DNA of 13,710 bases from DASVSL01 sp036388095 (lineage in GTDB: Bacteria; Patescibacteriota; Saccharimonadia; Saccharimonadales; Saccharimonadaceae), in the NCBI GenBank assembly GCA_036388095.1, contig DASVSL010000096.1, forward strand, positions 1 through 13,710. Direction: 5' to 3'. The translations under genes were made by a program, and so were the position numbers. Position 1 is the first letter of the stretch. Every line of letters starts with the position of its first letter. This document shows positions 1 to 5,461 of this stretch, one piece after another. A model generated the notes under the pieces. The model was given only the letters and a program-made list of their open reading frames with translations, was not told the origin of the DNA and ran no database searches.

Positions 1-259
1 TAGCGTGTATGTGATGGATGAGCCGACCACGGGGTTGCATCGCTCGGATACAGTACATTTGGTCGATATAATGAACCGACTCGTCGACGAAGGTAATACT
101 GTCGTAGTGATCGAGCACAACACCGATATCATGCGCAATGCCGATTGGATCATAGATATGGGGCCAGAAGGCGGTAACCGTGGCGGTAGAGTGGTGTTTG
201 AAGGCACGCCAAAGGATCTGAAAACGAGCACACAATCCATAACTGGACAGTACCTATAA
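1..259 (+). CDS. UvrA-family ABC ATPase, C-terminal end (5' part outside window)
   Basis: Only the last 85 or so residues are present; the first full codon is at position 2 and the frame is open to the window edge, so this is an edge truncation and not a short gene. The segment carries the second Walker B and D-loop region (VMDEPTTGLH), the switch histidine in VVVIEHN, and the family ending ADWIIDMGPEGGNRGG followed by VFEGTP and ITGQYL. These are hallmarks of UvrA and its paralogues, whose two ATPase modules bind damaged DNA in nucleotide excision repair. The methionine in VMDEP and the VFEGTPKDL...TGQYL ending remind me more of UvrA paralogues (UvrA2/DrrC-like, linked to drug or DNA-adduct tolerance) than of housekeeping UvrA. 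That choice is inference, because the zinc-finger and insertion domains lie outside. The stop codon abuts the next ATG, so the two genes are probably co-transcribed. Confidence 0.85.
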   Translation, partial: SVYVMDEPTTGLHRSDTVHLVDIMNRLVDEGNTVVVIEHNTDIMRNADWIIDMGPEGGNRGGRVVFEGTPKDLKTSTQSITGQYL

Positions 260-838
260 ATGATGGAGACATTCAACGATATTCCGGTCATGTCGTTTGA
301 AGATAGTCGTGCATGGGAAACATGGCTGAAGGCAAATTATGATCTGCAAACAGGCATATGGATGAAAGTTGCACGTAAAGACTCAGGTATTGCATCTGTA
401 TCACTGACTGATGCCTTAGACATATGCCTTTGTTACGGCTGGATTGACGGACAGCGTCGATCATATGACAACCTGTTCTTTTTGCAAAAGTACACTCCCC
501 GTCGTAAAAAGAGTTTGTGGTCAAAGGTGAATATCGAGAAAGTCGCCACACTCATTGCCGCAGGACGCATGCAAGAACCAGGACAGAATGCCATTGATGC
601 TGCGAAAAAAGACGGCAGATGGGATGCTGCCTATGAATCACAAAAGAACGCAACCGTACCGCCTGATCTCGAGACGGCATTGGATAAAAATCTCGACGCG
701 AAAGAATTTTTCGCTTCATTGACTCGGGCCGAGCGTTACTCAGTTCTGTGGCGTCTGATGACGGCGAAGAGTCCGGAGATGAGACAACAACGGTTGGAGA
801 AAATGGTTGATTTACTCAAATCAGGTACAAAAATATAA
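260..838 (+). CDS. YdeI/OmpD-associated (OmdA) family protein
   Basis: This 192-residue protein matches the YdeI/OmdA family, sometimes annotated as bacteriocin-protection protein. Features visible: an N-terminal block with the SFEDSRAWETWL motif (residues about 12-23), the core ALDICLCYGWIDGQRRSYD (about 51-69), the basic stretch YTPRRKKSLWSKVN, then GRMQEPGQNAIDAAKKDGRW, and a helical tail with LTRAERYSVLW. Length is usual for the family. The biochemical role is not firmly established; links to peptide or antibiotic tolerance come from enteric relatives. ATG follows the UvrA-like stop with no gap. I see no good Shine-Dalgarno sequence, so translation probably depends on ribosomes finishing the upstream gene. 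A second ATG follows directly at 263, so the exact start is uncertain by one codon. Confidence 0.85.
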   Translation: MMETFNDIPVMSFEDSRAWETWLKANYDLQTGIWMKVARKDSGIASVSLTDALDICLCYGWIDGQRRSYDNLFFLQKYTPRRKKSLWSKVNIEKVATLIAAGRMQEPGQNAIDAAKKDGRWDAAYESQKNATVPPDLETALDKNLDAKEFFASLTRAERYSVLWRLMTAKSPEMRQQRLEKMVDLLKSGTKI

Positions 839-881
839 GCAATAGCTGAAGGATACCTCTTTGTGACTCGGTACTGCTCCC

Positions 882-899
882 TGGATGCACATGCATCCA
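882..899. promoter_or_regulatory. Perfect 8-bp palindrome upstream of DUF1428 promoter (possible operator)
   Basis: TGGATGCA (882-889) and TGCATCCA (892-899) form a perfect inverted repeat with a two-base spacer. It lies just upstream of a candidate -35 box at 907. The short spacer and lack of a T tract argue against a terminator for the gene ending at 838; a dimeric regulator site is more likely. No regulator can be named. Confidence 0.4.
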
Positions 900-906
900 T
901 TTCCAT

Positions 907-934
907 TTGCCGTGAGCTGATATAGGACTACTAT
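907..934 (+). promoter_or_regulatory. Candidate sigma70-type promoter for DUF1428 gene
   Basis: TTGCCG (907-912) and TACTAT (929-934) are separated by 16 bases. Transcription would begin near 941, leaving a leader of about 29 bases with AGGAG at 958-962. Unlike most other unit-heading genes in this window, this one would therefore have a conventional leader. Confidence 0.4.
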
Positions 935-969
935 TAGGTAGAATCAACTCAACAGATAGGAGTGTAGAA

Positions 970-1350
970 ATGGCGAAATATATCGATGGATTTGTACTGG
1001 TAGTGCCGAAGGGCAAAGAGGCTGAATACCAGAAAATGGCCGAACTGGGGCGTGATTCCTGGATGAAGCATGGTGCACTGCAGTACTTCGAATGTAGAGG
1101 TGATGACCTCAAGCAGCAAGAAATGGGTGACGAAAAATCACGAGCGTTCGCGGAAATGACCGGCGCAAGTGATGAGGAGAATGTCTGGTTTGCATTTATT
1201 GTTTTCAATTCGAAAGAGCATCGCGACGAAGTAAACAAGAAAGTCATGCAAGAGATGGAAGAAAGCTATAGTGAGCAAAGCGATTTTTCAATGCCGACTG
1301 ATATGAAGCGGATGGCGTACGGAGGCTTTGCAGTCGCAGTCGAAGGGTAG
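970..1350 (+). CDS. DUF1428 family protein (YbaA-like)
   Basis: This 126-residue soluble protein fits DUF1428, the family of E. coli YbaA, by length and by its ordered motifs: YIDGFVLVVPKGKEAEYQKMA at the N-terminus, GALQYFECRGDD in the middle, VWFAFIVFNSKEHRDEVN after it, and MAYGGFAVAVEG at the end. The alternating strands and helices suggest a dimeric alpha-beta barrel fold (ferredoxin-like), as in many small monooxygenase-like proteins, but no catalytic role is established. The start is supported by AGGAG at 958-962, seven bases before ATG. A candidate promoter and a palindrome lie upstream. An FNR-like oxidoreductase follows in the same direction within about 100 bases and could share the transcript. 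Confidence 0.9.
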   Translation: MAKYIDGFVLVVPKGKEAEYQKMAELGRDSWMKHGALQYFECRGDDLKQQEMGDEKSRAFAEMTGASDEENVWFAFIVFNSKEHRDEVNKKVMQEMEESYSEQSDFSMPTDMKRMAYGGFAVAVEG

Positions 1351-1365
1351 ATAGGAAACGTACTG

Positions 1366-1401
1366 GTTCGCAAGAGTGCCCCTTTGGCATAGGTGGCGAA
1401 C
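1366..1401 (+). promoter_or_regulatory. Two-part hairpin between DUF1428 and oxidoreductase genes
   Basis: GTTCGC (1366-1371) pairs with GCGAAC (1396-1401). Inside it TGCC (1377-1380) pairs with GGCA (1386-1389) around a five-base loop. There is no T tract, so it does not look like an intrinsic terminator. If the GTG at 1393 is the start of the next gene, the start lies within this structure; if the ATG at 1453 is used, the hairpin sits in the leader. Confidence 0.3.
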
Positions 1402-2142
1402 ACTGAGATAGGTAGTGCATTGCTGCTAATTCCGGCATACTTGCTAGTTGCCATGATTCATAAAAACGTCGACATCAAACTCTCCGTTATACGTTCAGCT
1501 CGTATTGACAGTGATTGCATGTCGGTATATTTCGTCCGTCCGATCGGTTTCGAGTATGAAGCTGGTGACTGGATAGACATTAACTTCTCAGGAAAGCGGC
1601 CAAGTGGCGGGATCACGTACTCGCTGTCGTCATCACCAACCGAAAGCGAACTCGCAATTACGTTCAAACGAGGTATCAGCCCGTTCAAAAAGGCTCTACA
1701 AGGCCTGCAGCCGGGCAATGAGATGTATATCAGTCAATATGGTAATGACTATAACTTTCATCTGAAAGAAAACCGCACAAGCGTGTTGATCGCGGGTGGC
1801 ATTGGCATTGCACCGTTTCGAAGCATGATCAAAGAGATGTTCGATACCAAGAACAAGAATGAAGCTCTGCTGATTTACCTGAATAAGGGTGTTTCGTTCG
1901 TTTTTTCTGATGAGATACGTTTTTGGAACCAGCAACTACCAAACCTCAGTGTCAGATACATTACTACGGAAGAATTGAATAGAAAGAAGCGTGAAAAATT
2001 GCTGATTGATACAGTGAAGAACTCGGCTGATTACTACTACATTGCAGGACCAGAAACTATGGTTGAGTCTACCGAACATCTACTGATTGATACTGGCATT
2101 GAGCCGCGGTATATCCGCATAGACAGCTTTGGTGGCTATTAG
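1393..2142 (+). CDS. FNR-like FAD/NAD(P)-binding oxidoreductase
   Basis: This is a ferredoxin-NADP reductase fold: an N-terminal FAD-binding beta barrel (GDWIDINF, then ITYSLSSSP at residues 74-82), a nucleotide-binding half with GGIGIAPFRSM (about 135-145) and YYIAGPETMVE (about 216-225), and a C-terminal IRIDSFGGY resembling the aromatic end of flavin reductases. The protein would pass electrons between NAD(P)H and FAD in the cytosol; no iron-sulfur or flavodoxin domain is attached and no partner gene is next to it. The arginine of the usual RxYS flavin motif is not at its normal place (G-I-T-Y-S). Start is uncertain: the listed GTG (249 residues) directly follows a stop codon and adds an odd hydrophobic stretch (residues 8-21). 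The ATG at 1453 (229 residues) begins close to the barrel and is perhaps more likely. Neither has a clear Shine-Dalgarno sequence. Confidence 0.8.
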   Translation: MANTEIGSALLLIPAYLLVAMIHKNVDIKLSVIRSARIDSDCMSVYFVRPIGFEYEAGDWIDINFSGKRPSGGITYSLSSSPTESELAITFKRGISPFKKALQGLQPGNEMYISQYGNDYNFHLKENRTSVLIAGGIGIAPFRSMIKEMFDTKNKNEALLIYLNKGVSFVFSDEIRFWNQQLPNLSVRYITTEELNRKKREKLLIDTVKNSADYYYIAGPETMVESTEHLLIDTGIEPRYIRIDSFGGY

Positions 2143-2233
2143 TTTGGCGAGTCTACCAACAGCGAAAGCTATTCTGATTGCTACCCAGGCGGCGAACTGC
2201 TTGTATTGTTGGAGGCATTTTGACTACCCCTAA

Positions 2234-2242
2234 TGCTAAGCT
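2234..2242 (+). promoter_or_regulatory. Extended -10 promoter, leaderless, for phosphoesterase
   Basis: TGC followed by TAAGCT (2237-2242) forms an extended -10. Six bases follow, then the ATG at 2249, so the predicted first transcribed base is the A of the start codon. No Shine-Dalgarno sequence precedes the ATG. TTGACT at 2220-2225 is only 11 bases upstream of the hexamer and is probably not the matching -35. Confidence 0.5.
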
Positions 2243-2248
2243 GAATCT

Positions 2249-2797
2249 ATGCTTGTAGGCGTCGTTTCTGATACTCACGATAACCTGGCAACTGCTAAGG
2301 CTGCATTCGATTTCTTTGCTACGAAGGGCGTGAAATTAGTTGTGCATTGTGGCGATTGGAAAAGTCCGGCTTTTCTTGCCGACTGTGCAACATATGCCGA
2401 AAAACTGAAGCTCGAGATACGGGGAGTACTCGGCAACAACGATAAAGAAGTTGCCGCGATGCTGACGGTTGGTGCGGAAAATGAAAATCTGACAGCGGCA
2501 GAAGGCGTACTGGAAATGGTGATGTATGGCACACGCATCGCCGCGTATCACGGTCATCATAAGCCGACGTTACGAAGAGTCATGGAAAGCGACGAATATG
2601 ATGTTGTGCTGCTTGGTCACACGCATAAGCCACTGATCATGCACGAAGCGAATACGTTGATCGTCAATCCTGGCTCAACAGCCTTCGCGATCCCAAGAAG
2701 TAAAAGCTGGAAACCGACGGTAGCGATCGTCGATCTTGTGACGGTGTCGGCCGACATGTATTACCTTCATGATGATGGCTGGCGTGTAGATGCCTGA
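2249..2797 (+). CDS. YfcE/MJ0936-type metallophosphoesterase
   Basis: This 182-residue protein has the full set of calcineurin-like phosphoesterase motifs: SDTHDN (7-12), HCGD (33-36), GNND (62-65), YHGHH (100-104) and GHTH (123-126). These residues hold a two-metal centre that hydrolyses phosphodiesters or phosphomonoesters. The compact size places it with the YfcE/MJ0936 group of cytosolic phosphodiesterases, whose natural substrate is usually unknown. The start is supported by the family start (a short strand leading straight into SDTHDN) and by a -10 element at the spacing expected for a leaderless mRNA. Its TGA stop overlaps by eight bases the ATG of a tiny Ltp-like reading frame, which implies translational coupling if that frame is real. 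Confidence 0.92.
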   Translation: MLVGVVSDTHDNLATAKAAFDFFATKGVKLVVHCGDWKSPAFLADCATYAEKLKLEIRGVLGNNDKEVAAMLTVGAENENLTAAEGVLEMVMYGTRIAAYHGHHKPTLRRVMESDEYDVVLLGHTHKPLIMHEANTLIVNPGSTAFAIPRSKSWKPTVAIVDLVTVSADMYYLHDDGWRVDA

Positions 2798-2894
2798 TTC
2801 ATCATTCTCGCGCGGTGGGCTTATCGATCAGCTCATGTACGAAAAATTCACCCAGGAACAGGCGGTGTACGGAGCAAATGCCGTGGGGCTATAG
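2790..2894 (+). CDS. 34-residue Ltp-repeat-like mini protein (small gene or remnant)
   Basis: A short open frame starts at ATG 2790, overlapping the phosphoesterase stop as ATGCCTGA, and ends with TAG at 2892-2894. Its product runs MPDSSFSRGGLIDQLMYEK then FTQEQAVYGANAVGL. The core SRGGLIDQLMYEKFTQEQAVYG closely resembles the repeat of the Ltp (host-cell-surface-exposed lipoprotein) family, whose consensus as I recall it is roughly (Y/F)SRxGLIxQLxYEGFTxEQAxYGV. In that family several such repeats follow a signal or lipobox; here there is only one core repeat, with no signal peptide or cysteine. It may be a real coupled micro-gene, or the tail of an Ltp gene whose front was lost and which now by chance has a start overlapping its neighbour. 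It is followed by a terminator hairpin oriented for the opposite strand. Confidence 0.6.
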   Translation: MPDSSFSRGGLIDQLMYEKFTQEQAVYGANAVGL

Positions 2895-2930
2895 GCTACT
2901 TTACTGAGTAAAGTTATCCCAAAACTAACG

Positions 2931-2959
2931 ATCGGCCCGGACATATTACCCGGGCCGAT
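2931..2959 (-). terminator. Intrinsic terminator of the secreted histidine-rich protein gene
   Basis: ATCGGCCCGG (2931-2940) and CCGGGCCGAT (2950-2959) form a perfect ten-base-pair GC-rich stem with a nine-base loop. Read on the minus strand, the stem lies 23 bases past the stop of the gene ending at 2983 and is followed by CGTTAGTTTT, a T-rich tail. On the plus strand no T tract follows, so it works mainly for the minus strand. Confidence 0.8.
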
Positions 2960-2982
2960 GATCTAAAGACTACTTGTTGCTG

Positions 2983-3741
2983 TTATTCAAACAAGGTTGG
3001 CTGTGTCTCGATAATGCCAGCTGCAAGTGCATCGGCGATTGTCGATACCTGCACCAGTGCCTGTGCTTCTAACTGGTAGGCCAGGCTGAAGTCACCAGCC
3101 GCGAATGCAACGGTAGACTGATTGATCAGATCCTCATGCTCGCTCAAAAGTCCATACACTGCATCGTACGGCAAGACCGGTATAGCTGTAGAGAAGAAGG
3201 TTGCAATTTCTTGCAAGTACTCCTGAAGCTCCACTGCTGCGGCGGCCTTGGCTGACTCGTCACCAGCTGCTGCCGCGATGGCGTAGTTATTTGATTCTTC
3301 AATATGCTCACGGAACATTTCTGAGAACTGAGCCTGTGCGTCTGCGCCGTAGATACTGCCAACAGCAGCTGCTAAGGCGTCGGAGTTGGCGAGCTGTGCC
3401 TGAACACCGGCCTCTACTTCGGCAGCTGATGCGCCACCAGCGATACTGTGGTTTACCGTGACATTAGTGGTGACATGCTCGCGAAGAAGGTTATTGAGCC
3501 CGACGCGCAGGTTTGCACTCGCCTGAAGCTGTTCTTCATGCTTTGCCTTTTCTTCGTGATGTTTTTGCTTTTGTTCATCATGATGCGCAGATGCCATCGC
3601 TGCATGATGCGCGCCTTGAGAATGATCGGTATGCCCTGGTGTGGCCGACGCGACACCACCGCTGAGCGTCAAGGCACTCACGGCTATGGCAGCTGCCAAA
3701 AACATTGATTTGCTATTTGGGAGAGATAGTTGTCGTTGCAC
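2983..3741 (-). CDS. Secreted histidine-rich helical-bundle protein
   Basis: I chose GTG at 3741 because AGGAG (plus-strand 3748-3752) sits six bases before it, and because it puts a Sec-type signal peptide at the N-terminus: basic QRQ, a hydrophobic core at about residues 13-26, and a probable cleavage after ASA (33). Mature residues 37-68 hold nine histidines with many acidic and lysine residues, which suggests metal binding. The rest is alanine-rich helix with three similar helix starts, LLREH (about 85-89), MFREH and LLSEH. This pattern recalls small Bacillus proteins of unknown function with the same repeated helix-EH layout (from memory, not searched). The product is 252 residues, has no cysteine, and has no anchor beyond the signal peptide. 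It stands alone and has its own terminator. Copper, zinc or nickel handling is possible, but nothing here names the metal. Confidence 0.75.
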   Translation of the reverse strand: MQRQLSLPNSKSMFLAAAIAVSALTLSGGVASATPGHTDHSQGAHHAAMASAHHDEQKQKHHEEKAKHEEQLQASANLRVGLNNLLREHVTTNVTVNHSIAGGASAAEVEAGVQAQLANSDALAAAVGSIYGADAQAQFSEMFREHIEESNNYAIAAAAGDESAKAAAAVELQEYLQEIATFFSTAIPVLPYDAVYGLLSEHEDLINQSTVAFAAGDFSLAYQLEAQALVQVSTIADALAAGIIETQPTLFE

Positions 3742-3777
3742 AGTAGTCTCCTGTCTTCGATTAGTACTTGCTACACT

Positions 3778-3802
3778 TGAGGCTGTTTTTACATAAGCCT
3801 CA
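3778..3802 (-). promoter_or_regulatory. Inverted repeat upstream of secreted-protein gene
   Basis: TGAGGCT (3778-3784) and AGCCTCA (3796-3802) are a perfect seven-base inverted repeat with an eleven-base spacer, 37 bases before the GTG start of the minus-strand gene. It could be an operator at the promoter or a leader hairpin. A weak TTGTCG lies upstream on the minus strand, but I could not place a convincing -10. Confidence 0.35.
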
Positions 3803-3886
3803 TAACACCTTAACGACAATCCCAATATCTGCCTGTTAGATTCCTAACCCGGAAAAATGGGACAACATGATATATGTATTCATTGT

Positions 3887-3895
3887 TGATATAAT
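3887..3895 (+). promoter_or_regulatory. Consensus extended -10 promoter, leaderless, for DHFR-fold gene 1
   Basis: TGA followed by the perfect hexamer TATAAT (3890-3895), six bases, then ATG at 3902. The predicted start of transcription is the A of the ATG. There is no Shine-Dalgarno sequence and no good -35, as is usual for extended -10 promoters. This is the clearest case of the leaderless pattern in the window. Confidence 0.7.
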
Positions 3896-3901
3896 TACTT
3901 T

Positions 3902-4468
3902 ATGGCAAAAATACTTGCAGGAATGACGATATCGCTGGACGGTTTTATTAATGATCGTCAAGGTAGCGCGCAAAGCCTTAGCCCTGATTTCGATGAGCTT
4001 CTCGAATCAGCGTCCTTTAAGCGGATGATCGAAGACACTGGTGCGATTATCATGGGTAGAAATACGTATCAGATGGCCGACCCATTCCTATGGGTGACAG
4101 ATGACTATGAATTTCAACTGCCTATTTTCGTCCTGACGCACACTCCACCGACTGAATATCCGGAAGGGAATGACAAACTAAGCCTGACATTTGTGACCGA
4201 TGGTATTGAAAGCGCGATTACTCAGGCGAAAGCTGTGGCGGGCGACAAGATGGTGCAGGTGATTGGTGGCGCGGATACCATCCAGCAATGCCTCAATTCG
4301 GGACTCTGCGACGAATTACAGATCGATGTCATGCCGGTGCTTCTCGGCGGAGGGCTACGATCATTTGAAAATATAGACACCGATTCTATCAAGTTAGAAC
4401 GAGTTTCAGTCGAAGAAGTGACGCCCACACGAACAAGTATCTTGTTTCGAGTAAGGAAGACGAATTGA
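3902..4468 (+). CDS. Dihydrofolate-reductase-fold (RibD C-terminal type) protein 1
   Basis: This 188-residue protein belongs to the DHFR/RibD-C superfamily (YyaP-like): MAKILAGMTISLDGFIND at the N-terminus, GAIIMGRNTYQM near residue 50, a middle IFVLTHTPP, and MVQVIGGADTIQQCLNSG leading to DELQIDVMPVLLGGG. These segments make the NADPH-binding Rossmann-like sheet. The family reduces pteridines or the ribitylamino pyrimidine of riboflavin synthesis when fused in RibD, but free-standing members such as this one are mostly uncharacterised and should not be called FolA. The start ATG is fixed by the family N-terminus and by the extended -10 exactly upstream. An alpha/beta hydrolase follows 35 bases later with its own -10 element. 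Confidence 0.9.
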   Translation: MAKILAGMTISLDGFINDRQGSAQSLSPDFDELLESASFKRMIEDTGAIIMGRNTYQMADPFLWVTDDYEFQLPIFVLTHTPPTEYPEGNDKLSLTFVTDGIESAITQAKAVAGDKMVQVIGGADTIQQCLNSGLCDELQIDVMPVLLGGGLRSFENIDTDSIKLERVSVEEVTPTRTSILFRVRKTN

Positions 4469-4491
4469 TGAGTACAGTCTCAGCGATCGAG

Positions 4492-4497
4492 TAGTAT
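4492..4497 (+). promoter_or_regulatory. -10 element, leaderless, for alpha/beta hydrolase
   Basis: TAGTAT (4492-4497) is followed by GGAGGG and then ATG at 4504. The purine-rich six bases look like a Shine-Dalgarno sequence but touch the ATG with no spacer, which would not work. The -10 spacing instead predicts that transcription begins at the A of the ATG. No clear -35 is seen. Confidence 0.4.
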
Positions 4498-4503
4498 GGA
4501 GGG

Positions 4504-5187
4504 ATGACTACACCCTCGCAACACGTTATTATTTTTTCGCATGGCTTCGGCGTCCGTAAAACCGAACGCGGATTATTTACTGCCATCGCCGATGCATTGC
4601 CCGATGCGCACTGCGTTATGTTCGATTATTATCCGGTGAACGACGAAGCAAATACACTGACCGTAAAGCCGCTGAACGAACAGGCGCTCAAGTTGCGAAA
4701 AGTCATCAACACGGCGAGGATCGAATATCCAGGTGCAATTCTTGATCTCGTGTGTCACTCGCAGGGCTGCATCGTGGCAGGACTCGTGAAGCCTCGCGGC
4801 ATACGCAAGGTCATTATGCTCACCCCTCCGGACGATATCAGTGAGGCAACGCTTGCCAAACGGCTGAGCGACCGCAACGGTGTCAAGATTGACGTTACTG
4901 TCCGAACGCGGCTGGAAGGGACGGATGGAAGTAAGACGATTATCCATCCCGACTACTGGCAGAGCCTGGCCGGTATAAAACCAGTGAAGCTATATAACCG
5001 ACTGGCACGGTTTACGCAGCTGCGCATTATCAATGCCACACAGGACGAGATATTAGGCGACGTCACTATGGAAGGCATAGATCCGTCCGTTTCGCTCGTC
5101 ACACTGCACGGTAATCATAATTTTGATAGCGAAGACGACCGGAAACGGATCCTTTATATTTTGCAAAAAGAGCTTGCGACTAACTGA
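4504..5187 (+). CDS. Alpha/beta hydrolase
   Basis: This 227-residue cytosolic protein shows an alpha/beta hydrolase layout: a first strand and oxyanion region VIIFSHGFG (8-16), the nucleophile elbow CHSQG with Ser86, a likely acid Asp181 in ATQDEILG, and a likely catalytic His205 in LHGNHNF. The spacing is normal for esterase/dienelactone-hydrolase-like enzymes. The lid region between residues about 110 and 165 is short and rich in charged residues. No signal peptide or membrane segment is present, so it acts inside the cell. The substrate cannot be told from sequence. It follows DHFR-fold gene 1 by 35 bases but has its own leaderless-type -10, so it may be transcribed alone as well as by read-through. 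Confidence 0.85.
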   Translation: MTTPSQHVIIFSHGFGVRKTERGLFTAIADALPDAHCVMFDYYPVNDEANTLTVKPLNEQALKLRKVINTARIEYPGAILDLVCHSQGCIVAGLVKPRGIRKVIMLTPPDDISEATLAKRLSDRNGVKIDVTVRTRLEGTDGSKTIIHPDYWQSLAGIKPVKLYNRLARFTQLRIINATQDEILGDVTMEGIDPSVSLVTLHGNHNFDSEDDRKRILYILQKELATN

Positions 5188-5254
5188 TGCCGTAATGAGC
5201 TATGTCTGTAACCCCGTGCGCTGTCGTCACGTAATGAGTATTCAGTAGTTACGA

Positions 5255-5452
5255 TCACCTCAGCGACAGACCATGCTTAGCCAATTCGTCTTTTAAGACG
5301 CGCACTGCCTTAGGCCCAACGCCGTGGATGAGCAGCAATTCCGATTCGGTAAACACAGTGGCATGTTTGAGGCTGACGATTCCGTTGGCAACGAGCGCAC
5401 TTACGGCAACGGCGCCCATAGCAGCCGGGAAATCCAATGGTGCATCAGTCAT
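5255..5452 (-). CDS. Small helix-hairpin-helix (RNAP alpha-CTD-like) protein
   Basis: This 65-residue protein resembles stand-alone helix-hairpin-helix proteins related in fold to the C-terminal domain of RNA polymerase alpha: residues 1-25 supply a helix pair (PAAMGAVAVSALVANGI), then LKHATVFTESELLLIHGVGPKAVRVLKDELAKHG. The IHGVGPKAV segment is the HhH motif that usually contacts the DNA backbone. A role in DNA binding is likely; the target is unknown. It begins nine bases after the stop of the ABC permease, in the same direction, so it probably belongs to that operon although it has no obvious link to transport. There is no clear Shine-Dalgarno sequence. TAGTTA lies at the leaderless distance but lacks the final T, so I do not call a promoter. 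Confidence 0.75.
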   Translation of the reverse strand: MTDAPLDFPAAMGAVAVSALVANGIVSLKHATVFTESELLLIHGVGPKAVRVLKDELAKHGLSLR

Positions 5453-5461
5453 ATCGAGTAA

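Noticed and set aside
255..260. TATAAA as a promoter for the YdeI-like gene
   Set aside because: It overlaps the start codon and the UvrA-like stop; it would start transcription inside the gene, and the next in-frame ATG does not fit the spacing.
816..1247. 143-codon open frame on the minus strand
   Set aside because: It lies antisense to the DUF1428 gene, has low-complexity serine-rich sequence with no recognisable motif, and the plus-strand gene has a clear family match and Shine-Dalgarno sequence.
2220..2225. TTGACT as -35 of the phosphoesterase promoter
   Set aside because: Only 11 bases from the TAAGCT hexamer; at 17 bases it would meet GAATCT directly touching the ATG, which is not workable.
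4498..4503. GGAGGG as a Shine-Dalgarno sequence for the hydrolase at 4504
   Set aside because: It touches the ATG with no spacer, so it cannot position the ribosome; the -10 at 4492-4497 explains the start better.
5190..5239. Direct repeat CGTAATGAG seen twice between convergent genes
   Set aside because: Only nine bases, two copies, no symmetry or mobile-element context; may be chance.
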